Assembly (NCBI GenBank): GCA_016219185.1
Contig: JACRBZ010000073.1
Location: forward strand, 36,180-100,179
Direction of reading: 5' to 3'
DNA: 64,000 nt
From: Deltaproteobacteria bacterium
GTDB taxonomy: Bacteria; Desulfobacterota; Desulfobacteria; Desulfobacterales; Desulfatirhabdiaceae
The notes under the pieces are model-generated. The model was not told where the DNA came from. It searched no databases and worked only from the letters and a program-made list of their open reading frames with translations. A program made the position numbers and the translations under genes. Positions 19,982-27,967 of the stretch are shown here, piece after piece (position 1 is the stretch's first letter; each line of letters begins with the position of its first letter).

Positions 19982-21252
19982 CCGGATCCAAGACCGTAGC
20001 CGCGGCCCTGAACGTTCTGGACAGCCCTCAAGGCACGAGCCGCTGGACGCGTCTGTTTCCTTTTCTGGGCCCGGCGTTTATCGCCAGCGTCGCATATATC
20101 GATCCGGGAAATTTTGCAACGAACATCGCCGCCGGAGCCCAATTCGGGTATATGCTGATCTGGGTGATTGTGGCCAGCAACCTCATGGCCATGCTCATCC
20201 AGACACTTTCCGCCAAGCTGGGTATTGCAACGGGCATGAATCTGGCCGAGCACTGCCGGAAGATGTTCCCCAAGCCGGTTGTCATCGGTATGTGGGTTTT
20301 GATGGAGCTGGTGGCGATGGCCACGGACCTGGCGGAATTTCTGGGCGCGGCCCTGGGATTCAATCTCCTGCTGGGTGTGCCGCTTTTTGCCGGAGCGGTT
20401 CTGACAGCGATTTCGACATTTTTGATTCTGGGTCTCGAGCGATTCGGTTTTCGGCCTCTTGAAGCCGTTATATCCGCCATGGTCGGCGTGGTAACGCTGT
20501 GTTATGTGGCAGAGACCCTTATCGTCAAACCGGATTGGGGCAATGTTCTGTACTTTGCCGTTGTCCCGCATTTCAGCGGCGCTGAAAGCGTTGTTCTGGC
20601 ATCCGGCATTTTAGGCGCCACGGTCATGCCCCATGCCATCTTCCTGCATTCCGCACTGACTCAGGGGCGCATCGTGGTCAAGGACAGCGGTCAGTTAAAG
20701 CGCCTGTATCATTATGAGATTGCGGATGTGGTGATCGCCCTGGGAGGCGCAAGTTTTGTCAATGCCGCCATGCTGATCATGGCGGCGGCCACGTTTCATA
20801 AAACAGGGCTGACCCACATCGCCACCATCGAAGAAGCCTATCGAACCCTGGAGCCGCTGCTGGGAAAGGCGGCGGGCTGGTTTTTCGGCTTGTCGCTCCT
20901 GGTGGCCGGACTCTCGTCGTCAACCGTTGGAACCAGCGCCGGTCAGGTCATCATGCAGGGTTTTCTTAAGCGGCATATTCCGGTCTGGGTTCGCAGGCTT
21001 GTGACCATGGCGCCTTCGCTGATCGTTATCGGGGTGGGTCTGGATCCCACCCATACGCTGGTCATGAGTCAGGTGGTGCTCAGTTTCGGGCTTCCCTTTG
21101 CCGTCATCCCGCTGGTGATGTTTACCCGCCGCCGGGATATCATGGGGGATCTGGTGAATCAGCCTCAAACCACATTTTTCGCGGGTCTGGTTGCGGCCAT
21201 CATTGTCGTATTGAATTGTTATCTTCTTTTTCAAATATTCACTGCAGGGTAA
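19945..21252 (+). CDS. Nramp-family divalent metal transporter
   Basis: FLGPAFIASVAYIDPGNFATNIAAGAQFGY (Nramp DPGN motif), PHAIFLHSAL (MPH motif). Confidence 0.93.
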   Translation: MENEHKHDNRNQSGSKTVAAALNVLDSPQGTSRWTRLFPFLGPAFIASVAYIDPGNFATNIAAGAQFGYMLIWVIVASNLMAMLIQTLSAKLGIATGMNLAEHCRKMFPKPVVIGMWVLMELVAMATDLAEFLGAALGFNLLLGVPLFAGAVLTAISTFLILGLERFGFRPLEAVISAMVGVVTLCYVAETLIVKPDWGNVLYFAVVPHFSGAESVVLASGILGATVMPHAIFLHSALTQGRIVVKDSGQLKRLYHYEIADVVIALGGASFVNAAMLIMAAATFHKTGLTHIATIEEAYRTLEPLLGKAAGWFFGLSLLVAGLSSSTVGTSAGQVIMQGFLKRHIPVWVRRLVTMAPSLIVIGVGLDPTHTLVMSQVVLSFGLPFAVIPLVMFTRRRDIMGDLVNQPQTTFFAGLVAAIIVVLNCYLLFQIFTAG

Positions 21253-21256
21253 AGTC

Positions 21257-22162
21257 ATGTTCAAACATATTCTGGTTCCCCTGGACGGATCGCTTCTGGC
21301 CGAGGCGGCGCTGCCGGCGGCCGCTTATTTGTCCGGAAAATTTCAAGCAGGCGTCACCCTGGTGCATATCATCGAAAAAAACGCTCCGGCCGAAATCCAT
21401 GGGCAACCGCACCTGAGAGATGCGGTGGAAGCTGCGGCCTATCTGAAAAAGATATCCGGGAAATGGTTTCCGGAAGGGCTGCGGATCGAATGCCATGTGC
21501 ATGCCACCGAAGTCGATAATGTCGCGGAAAGCATCGTGCAGCATATCGGGGAATTTGATTATGACCTGATCGTGATGTGCTCGCACGGTCGCGGCAGGGC
21601 CCTTCATCTCATCCTGGGAAGCATGGCCCAGAAAGTCATTGCGATGGGATCGGTTCCCGTTTTGATCACCCGCCCGGGTGAACATGACGAAATTCCGGCA
21701 TTTTCCTGCTCGGCCGTGCTGACGCCGCTCGATGGGGTTCCGGATCATGAACTTTCTCTGCCGGTTGCAAAAATCCTGGCGAAGGCCTGCCAGGCAACCA
21801 TCTGTCTGGCGATGGTCGTTCCCCGGTATGGAAGTCTTTCGGGCCAGATGACGGTGACGAGCCGATTTCTGCCGGGAACGGTGTCCAAAATGCTGGAATT
21901 ATCCGTTCAGAGCGCCGAAGATTATCTCAAAGCCCTGGCCGATAAGCTGAAAAGCGAAGGATTTGATGCTATCGCCCATGTCCGGCGCGGAGATCCGGCG
22001 GACACCATCGTGGCCATCGCCCGGCAGTTGCAGGCGGATATCATTGTATTGGCCACTCACGGCAAATCGGGGATGGAGGCTTTCTGGGCCGGAAGCGTGG
22101 CCCATAAAGTATGCAGCCAGTGCCGGATCCCGATACTGCTGGTTCCGGTGAAAAACGCCTGA
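21257..22162 (+). CDS. Universal stress protein, tandem UspA domains
   Basis: FKHILVPLDGSLLAEAALPAA; ...DLIVMCSHGRGRALHLILGSMAQKVI and ...DIIVLATHGKSGMEAFWAGSVAHKV. Confidence 0.92.
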   Translation: MFKHILVPLDGSLLAEAALPAAAYLSGKFQAGVTLVHIIEKNAPAEIHGQPHLRDAVEAAAYLKKISGKWFPEGLRIECHVHATEVDNVAESIVQHIGEFDYDLIVMCSHGRGRALHLILGSMAQKVIAMGSVPVLITRPGEHDEIPAFSCSAVLTPLDGVPDHELSLPVAKILAKACQATICLAMVVPRYGSLSGQMTVTSRFLPGTVSKMLELSVQSAEDYLKALADKLKSEGFDAIAHVRRGDPADTIVAIARQLQADIIVLATHGKSGMEAFWAGSVAHKVCSQCRIPILLVPVKNA

Positions 22163-22163
22163 T

Positions 22164-22250
22164 GGGCTCAATGAAATCATAACCATCATCCGTCCATGCC
22201 AATTCAAAAAAGAAACATTGACGCATTACCCGCTTTGCTGTATCAAAATT
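22164..22250. repeat. Repeat A, copy 2 (partner at 15536..15619)
   Basis: See copy 1. Confidence 0.8.
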
Positions 22251-22303
22251 AACGGTAACCTGATCAACCCATCTTAGTTCCACCCGGAAAAAGCACCATC
22301 TTT

Positions 22304-22544
22304 TCAATACGTTTTTGCTCCGACCTCCTTGAGCGTCACACTTTTAACGGTATGGGTGTAAATCATCGTGGTTCTGAGATCGTTGAATATTAAAAACGCC
22401 TTTACGTCCCGGTTGATAGCTCATCCGGATACATGTTTTACCACAGCCTTTCAAATAATGATGTTGATGGATATCCGATATCCCGTTTTGTTTCAGTAAC
22501 GCCATGTATTGAGGAACAAGATCAGGGGGGGGGGATAGTTTTAT
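22304..22544 (-). pseudogene. Remnant of a tyrosine recombinase, probably an integron integrase (intI), catalytic core deleted
   Basis: Minus strand: KLSPPPDLVPQYMALLKQNGISDIHQHHYLK (integrase N-terminus-like) and, in another frame, NDLRTTMIYTHTVKSVTLKE (C-terminal TTMIYTH signature with the catalytic Tyr). Orientation opposite to the cassettes, as in integrons. Confidence 0.65.
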
Positions 22545-22680
22545 CGTATTTATCCTTTTCCGTTTAATACCATTAATTGCAGGATAAACAGCTATAAATA
22601 TGTAACAAATGTTTTGTTATTGTAAATTATTTTTGCGGATGGGATTAAACAGAAGGTTTAAACATCCGCTGAATTATAAA

Positions 22681-22707
22681 CAGAAACCACTTAACCACTG
22701 GTTGGGC
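22681..22707 (+). other. Putative attI-like site at the head of the cassette array
   Basis: cagaaaccacttaaccactgGTTGGGC; GTTRRRY core immediately before the first cassette, about 140 bp from the intI remnant start. Confidence 0.55.
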
Positions 22708-22715
22708 AGAAGACA

Positions 22716-23390
22716 ATGAAGTTTGAGTTCAAACCACACCGACGGAACGTTCCCGATTCTGAACTGATAGAGGACGTTCAACGTTGCGCGAGGAGGCTCC
22801 AAAGGAACACGATCACCATCGCAGAGTACGAAAGGGATGGCGTTTTTCATCCGACGACTCTCACGAGAAGATTCCGGTCCTGGTTCCGGGTGCTCGAAGT
22901 CTCTGGGCTGGAGGAAAGCAGATCGAAACTAAATATTTCTGATGGGGAACTATTCGACAACCTCAGGTCTGTTTGGACCTCCTTGGCGCGTCAACCACGC
23001 TACGAAGAAGTCAGGAGCCCCATGTCAAAATATTCGGCGGGCACTTACGAGAACCGTTTCGGCACATGGAATCAGGCATTGATGGCTTTCATTGAATGGG
23101 TGGATGAGGGCCAGAAGGACCCGTGCGAAGAGGATAGCACCAAAGCGGACCAAAAGGTGGAAAGGAGAAGGACCAAAAGAGATATTTCGGAAAGATTGAG
23201 GTTTTCAATCCTGCTACGAGACGGTTTCCGTTGTTTATCGTGTGGGCGCAGTCCCCTGAAATCGCCAGGAGTCGAGCTGCATGTGGACCACGTAATTCCA
23301 TGGTCCTCTGGTGGAGAGACTGTTCAAGAAAACCTCAAAACGAAATGTGCAGACTGCAACCTTGGGAAGGGCAATGCGTTTAGAGAATGA
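22716..23390 (+). CDS. HNH endonuclease domain protein (cassette 1)
   Basis: C-terminal FSILLRDGFRCLSCGRSPLKSPGVELHVDHVIPWSSGGETVQENLKTKCADCNLGKG; N-terminal repeats typical of HNH-associated helix-turn-helix modules. Confidence 0.88.
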   Translation: MKFEFKPHRRNVPDSELIEDVQRCARRLQRNTITIAEYERDGVFHPTTLTRRFRSWFRVLEVSGLEESRSKLNISDGELFDNLRSVWTSLARQPRYEEVRSPMSKYSAGTYENRFGTWNQALMAFIEWVDEGQKDPCEEDSTKADQKVERRRTKRDISERLRFSILLRDGFRCLSCGRSPLKSPGVELHVDHVIPWSSGGETVQENLKTKCADCNLGKGNAFRE

Positions 23391-23393
23391 AAT

Positions 23394-23499
23394 GTCCAAC
23401 CAGACGCTGGACCGAATGACGAGGAGCGCGGTCACGCCGGGAGTCCAGATCGACCGTTTTTGGCGTGCTCCTCGTCATTCGGTCAGCTTGTCGTTATGT
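23394..23499 (+). other. Integron attC site 1
   Basis: R'' GTCCAAC ... R' GTTATGT; arms GCTGGACCGAATGACGAGGAGC / GCTCCTCGTCATTCGGTCAGC are complementary apart from one extrahelical G. Confidence 0.9.
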
Positions 23500-23556
23500 T
23501 TTCAGGCTGCCACTCTTAGCCCAGAAAAGGGGCGGTTGGGTGAGACATAATCATAT

Positions 23557-24465
23557 ATGAAGAAAAGAAAACAGCACTATGTTTGGCGACATTATCTGAA
23601 GCCTTGGTCTGCGGGCAACAAAATATTCTGCCTGAGAGATGGTAAGGTGTTTGAGCCAAATCTGATGGGGGTTGCGAATGAAAGGGATTTTTATAGGCTT
23701 AAGGAACTGACCCAGAAAGACGTCGATTTCATTGAGAACCTTGCCATCAAACCTTCACCAGCACACCTTCAGAAACTACATGCAAATTTGGTGAGACGAT
23801 TCAACTCCCTATTTAAGCTGAAAAGCTTTGTTCAATCCCGAGGCATCGATGATCCGGAGCTGAACGAGAGAATTGAAGAGGATGTGAATAATCTCGAAGA
23901 AGACCTCCATGGTAGGATTGAGAACGGAGCTATTGAACATCTCAGTTCTATTCTACATGGCGACATTGATTTTTTTGGTACCGATCAGGGCTGCATAGAT
24001 TTTGTATATTTTATGTGTGTCCAATACATGAGGACCAAGAAGATCAAGTCGAGTGTGATTTCGACCATAAAGGGAACCGCGAGTATAGATTTGGACAAGA
24101 TATGGAACGTTCTAAGCCATATTTTTGCTACGAACATGGGTTGGAGCCTCTATGCAGATAGGAGTAACCTCCATCTGATCTTGCTGGACAATCAATCACC
24201 AGTGCAATTTATCACGGGCGACCAACCTGTTATTAATTCCTATGCCACAGGAGATCTGACAAATCCTCCACAGCAATTGGAATTCTATTACCCTGTTTCA
24301 CCTACTGTAGCAGTCTTATTAACCGAAAAAGGAAAATCCGGGGGTGAGAATCAACGATCGGTCGGCCCTGTGGAGGCGACAGTCTACAATGAACATATCG
24401 TAAGAAACCGACACGAACAGATATACGCAGCTTCCAAAGTGCTATTGGAGCGATACATACACTGA
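23557..24465 (+). CDS. DUF4238-family protein (cassette 2)
   Basis: MKKRKQHYVWRHYLKPWSAGNKIFCLRDGKVF start typical of DUF4238 (QHYVP.fYLk.F pattern). Confidence 0.75.
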   Translation: MKKRKQHYVWRHYLKPWSAGNKIFCLRDGKVFEPNLMGVANERDFYRLKELTQKDVDFIENLAIKPSPAHLQKLHANLVRRFNSLFKLKSFVQSRGIDDPELNERIEEDVNNLEEDLHGRIENGAIEHLSSILHGDIDFFGTDQGCIDFVYFMCVQYMRTKKIKSSVISTIKGTASIDLDKIWNVLSHIFATNMGWSLYADRSNLHLILLDNQSPVQFITGDQPVINSYATGDLTNPPQQLEFYYPVSPTVAVLLTEKGKSGGENQRSVGPVEATVYNEHIVRNRHEQIYAASKVLLERYIH

Positions 24466-24487
24466 GTCAAGTATGAAGACGAGAGAA

Positions 24488-24580
24488 ACATAACGAATGC
24501 GTCAACCGGACGCGCGGGGACACGTGGTGGCGGTTTTCCGAAGCCCCTTGGCCGTGCGGCCGGTTACGCTGTTGTTAGAG
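24488..24580 (+). other. Integron attC site 2
   Basis: R'' ACATAAC, GCGTCAACCGG / CCGGTTACGC arms with one extrahelical base, R' GTTAGAG; R'' is the complement of the GTTATGT core that starts cassette 2. Confidence 0.88.
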
Positions 24581-24587
24581 CCAACAG

Positions 24588-26327
24588 GTGACCATCTTGC
24601 GCGACCTTAGATTTCTGCTGAAAACGCACTACACAAATAGCCGAGCCCTAGTTATTGGGATCGATCAATATAGGAACGCCTCACCTCTGTCGTATGCGGT
24701 TAGTGACGCTGAAGAGATACGTGACGTTCTAGTTTCTGATCTTGCCTTCCCAAATGAAAACATCACATACCTTGTCGATTGCGAAGCCTCCAAGGAAAAC
24801 ATACTCCGCAGTTTCATGCGATTCACCGCAGATGATATGGGTCTTGACGAGCGAATCTTAATTTTCTTTGCAGGGCACGGGCATACGCGCACAGGAATTC
24901 GCGGAGAAGTTGGCTATTTGGTTCCTTACGACGCTGATATGACCGATTTCTCCACTTTTATAAGATGGGATGAACTTACTCGCAATGCCGAGCTTATTCG
25001 CGCCAAACACATGCTGTTTGTTATGGATGCGTGTTATGGAGGCTTGGCATTGACTCGCAGTTTGCATGCGGGAAGCACACGATTTTTAAAAGACATGATG
25101 CTTAGATATTCCCGTCAAGTTCTCACTGCTGGGAAAGCTGATGAGGTAGTCTCTGACTCGGGAGGGCCACTGCCAAATCACTCTGTCTTTACTGGCCATT
25201 TGATTGAAGGGCTTTGTGGAAAGGCGGCTACCGAAAATGGCGTAATAACTGCCAGCGGCCTAATGTCCTATGTATATGGGAAGGTGGCAAATGACAAGAA
25301 CTCAAACCAAACGCCGCATTATGGCTACTTCGACGGGGATGGGGATTTTGTCTTGCAGGCACCACAACTATCGGAACTTGAGAAAGCTGATAATAAGGAT
25401 ATTGACAGTCTTGTTGTTGTACCTTACGCAGAAGAAGAGCTTAGTAGAGAAACCACCCCGAACAAGATCAAGAAGATCAAATCATTGCTATCAAACGAAT
25501 CTTCGTCGATTGAGTTACACGATTTTGTCATTGATGAAGTCAGACGATTTCTTTCTATCACTAGTGAAGATAATTTCAAAGTACAGGGCCAGTTTTCTAA
25601 GGACGAGCTCTTAGAAAGAATATCTAAATATGAAAATATAGGAAACGACATGGCGGTGATATTGGCTTGTATTGCTTATTGGGCAAAACCTTCGCACAAG
25701 ACAATTCTTCAGAAAATACTTGCAAGATCCACTGATCGCCTTGGATCGCAGGGGGGGCTTGTCGTTTGGTTAAACCTTCGTTGGTATCCATTGATACTTG
25801 AACTCTATTGCGCAGGCATCGCCGCCGTTGAGGGCGCGAGGTATGATTCTTTGGCAAGTATTTTCTACACAACGGTTAGCGCATCTGAATACAGACAAAA
25901 TGACCAGTTCATGGCTGCGGCCGTTTCGGATGGCATTCTTGAACTGAATCATGCCGACGTATTTAAGCAACTGCCAGGCCACGATAGACATTACACCCCA
26001 ATGAGTGAATATCTATACAAAATTCTTCAGCCTAAACTTGACGATATTCTTTTCATTGGAAAGAATTATGAGAGATCGTTCGATGAATTCGAAGTCCTTT
26101 TTGCTTTGGTCGTTGCCGACCTTGGGAGGAGGGTGCCGATTGGCCGCTTCGGATGGAAAGGGAGAAGAGGCGATAACGCCCCACTCTCGCGCCTTATTGC
26201 AGAGGCGCAAGCACTGGGAGAAAACTGGGGGCCAATTAAGGCGGGCCTTTTCGGTGGAAAGCAGGAACGATTTAATGCGGCTTCTAAAAATATTCAGCAG
26301 ACAATTGCGAGATTAAACTGGGGGTAG
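24588..26327 (+). CDS. Caspase-like (peptidase C14) protein with large C-terminal region (cassette 3; GTG start)
   Basis: ALVIGIDQYRNASPLSYAVSDAEEIRDVL, catalytic His in ILIFFAGHGHTR, catalytic Cys in MLFVMDACYGGLAL. Confidence 0.87.
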   Translation: MTILRDLRFLLKTHYTNSRALVIGIDQYRNASPLSYAVSDAEEIRDVLVSDLAFPNENITYLVDCEASKENILRSFMRFTADDMGLDERILIFFAGHGHTRTGIRGEVGYLVPYDADMTDFSTFIRWDELTRNAELIRAKHMLFVMDACYGGLALTRSLHAGSTRFLKDMMLRYSRQVLTAGKADEVVSDSGGPLPNHSVFTGHLIEGLCGKAATENGVITASGLMSYVYGKVANDKNSNQTPHYGYFDGDGDFVLQAPQLSELEKADNKDIDSLVVVPYAEEELSRETTPNKIKKIKSLLSNESSSIELHDFVIDEVRRFLSITSEDNFKVQGQFSKDELLERISKYENIGNDMAVILACIAYWAKPSHKTILQKILARSTDRLGSQGGLVVWLNLRWYPLILELYCAGIAAVEGARYDSLASIFYTTVSASEYRQNDQFMAAAVSDGILELNHADVFKQLPGHDRHYTPMSEYLYKILQPKLDDILFIGKNYERSFDEFEVLFALVVADLGRRVPIGRFGWKGRRGDNAPLSRLIAEAQALGENWGPIKAGLFGGKQERFNAASKNIQQTIARLNWG

Positions 26328-26455
26328 GCTCTAATCGAGTAAGGGGAATTTTTCTCTCCCCCTCCCCAATCGAGTAGCCCAGGGGAATCTCGCCCCCAAG
26401 ACCGGGTCGCCGGGTAACCGGTGCCCCTCGACGCCGTATCATTGAGGTTCCATCC

Positions 26456-26948
26456 ATGCGCATCGTCTGTTCCGTATCATTGATTTCACTGGCAGTGTTT
26501 GTGCTGTCCGGTTGCGCAAGCACTCATTTTCAAGTCACTGGCCAGGTTCCCCGCCAGCCCCTGTGTCAGCCGGTCGGCGAACAAGCCTCGGCACTTGTCT
26601 TTTGGGGTCCAAGGTGGCGCCCCGATCAGAAGGAGGTCCCGCTTCGCGAGACAGCTGCTCAGCGCGGGATTGAGCAAATTTTTTCCACTTCACGTTCTGT
26701 TCGTCACTGTTCGCGAACTCGGTCCGATAGTGAAGCTCTTCTCCTCCCTTGCCCTTGTTGAGGGTGGAACCGATGTCGTCCTTGAGATTCGTGCCGTCTC
26801 TCCTTCCACCGGGCAAACCACCGCCGACTTCACCGCTCACTGGCAGAACGGAGGCCCATGGGTTATCAAGGGCGTCTCAACATTGTGGAGCAAGACATTG
26901 CCCTCCGCACTTCAGGAGGCGCTCAAACCATCGGAGGTTCCAAAATGA
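26456..26948 (+). pseudogene. Frameshifted lipoprotein gene
   Basis: Frame 2 gives lipobox start MRIVCSVSLISLAVFVLSGCASTHF...; after ~26690 the coding signal appears in another frame (VVLEIRAVSPSTGQTTADFTAHWQNGGPWVIKGVSTL). Confidence 0.5.
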
Positions 26949-27021
26949 CAACGGCCCGCCAACATGTCGCGTGAGCAGAATGGAAATAGGGTCGCAACCC
27001 CAATACAAGGAGGATAAACTT

Positions 27022-27276
27022 ATGCCAATTATCGCCAGATTTTACGGCATCATAATCAAGATGTACTTCAGCCAAAGCGAACATGGAGTCTCTCACTTTC
27101 ATGCAATTTACGGAGAGTTCAATGCTGTTTTTGCTATCGAATCATTGGAGATGATTGAAGGGGATTTGCCGGGAAGAGCTCAACGGCTTGTCAAAGAATG
27201 GGCTGGCTTTTATCAAAAGGAATTGTTGGAAATGTGGAATCGTAATGAATTTAAGCAACTGCCAGGATTGGAGTAA
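27022..27276 (+). CDS. DUF4160-family protein
   Basis: MPIIARFYGIIIKMYFSQSEHGVSHFHAIYGEFNAVF; aggagg RBS upstream. Confidence 0.82.
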   Translation: MPIIARFYGIIIKMYFSQSEHGVSHFHAIYGEFNAVFAIESLEMIEGDLPGRAQRLVKEWAGFYQKELLEMWNRNEFKQLPGLE

Positions 27277-27283
27277 ATTGAAC

Positions 27284-27580
27284 ATGGAAAAGATACCAAA
27301 AATTAAAGCTGTACAATCCATAGGGGAAGCGCAATTAATTGTCACTTTCGAGAGCGGAATTAAGAAAATCTATGATTGTGGTTCTCTTCTTTCAAGACCG
27401 CAGTTCCATTTGCTATCGAGCCCTGCTTTTTTTAATGCTGTTCACGTTGATCCAGGAGGTTATGGTATTTCGTGGAGTGATGATATCGACCTGAGTGAAT
27501 ATGAACTATGGACAAATGGGAAAGCAGTGCCTAATGAATCGCTCAAGACGGACGTGGCAAAAAGCCGCCACGCCGCTTAG
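27284..27580 (+). CDS. DUF2442-family protein
   Basis: FFNAVHVDPGGYGISWSDDIDLSEYELWTNGK; directly follows DUF4160. Confidence 0.82.
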   Translation: MEKIPKIKAVQSIGEAQLIVTFESGIKKIYDCGSLLSRPQFHLLSSPAFFNAVHVDPGGYGISWSDDIDLSEYELWTNGKAVPNESLKTDVAKSRHAA

Positions 27581-27689
27581 TTTGGCCTTAGGCAAGGCTC
27601 TTAGAAAAGGGTTTGGCTTTCCATCATTTAGGACTTATAATAGTGACGTGATTTAGGGTCTTTATATTAGACTATTTCGAGAGGTCCTC

Positions 27690-27923
27690 ATGATCCAAGC
27701 CAAATTCCGCCTCAAAGAATCGTACATTCAATTTATTGAACAATGCAACCGGTATGGATTTAAGGATAAAAGCGACGTGGTGCGTACCGCCATCGACCGC
27801 TTGATTACAGAATTAACCCAGCAGCGCTTGTGCGAGTCGGCTGCCTTGTACGCCGATGTTTATAAAGAAGATGGTGAAACTCAAGAATGGACGGATGCAT
27901 CGCTGTCGGAGTGGCCAACATGA
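27690..27923 (+). CDS. Ribbon-helix-helix antitoxin-like protein
   Basis: KFRLKESYIQFIEQCNRYGFKDKSDVVRTAIDRLITE; overlaps ATG of a truncated downstream ORF. Confidence 0.6.
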   Translation: MIQAKFRLKESYIQFIEQCNRYGFKDKSDVVRTAIDRLITELTQQRLCESAALYADVYKEDGETQEWTDASLSEWPT

Positions 27924-27967
27924 GCGAACTAAAGCGGGGGATGGTCATCGACGTCAATGTTGTACAG

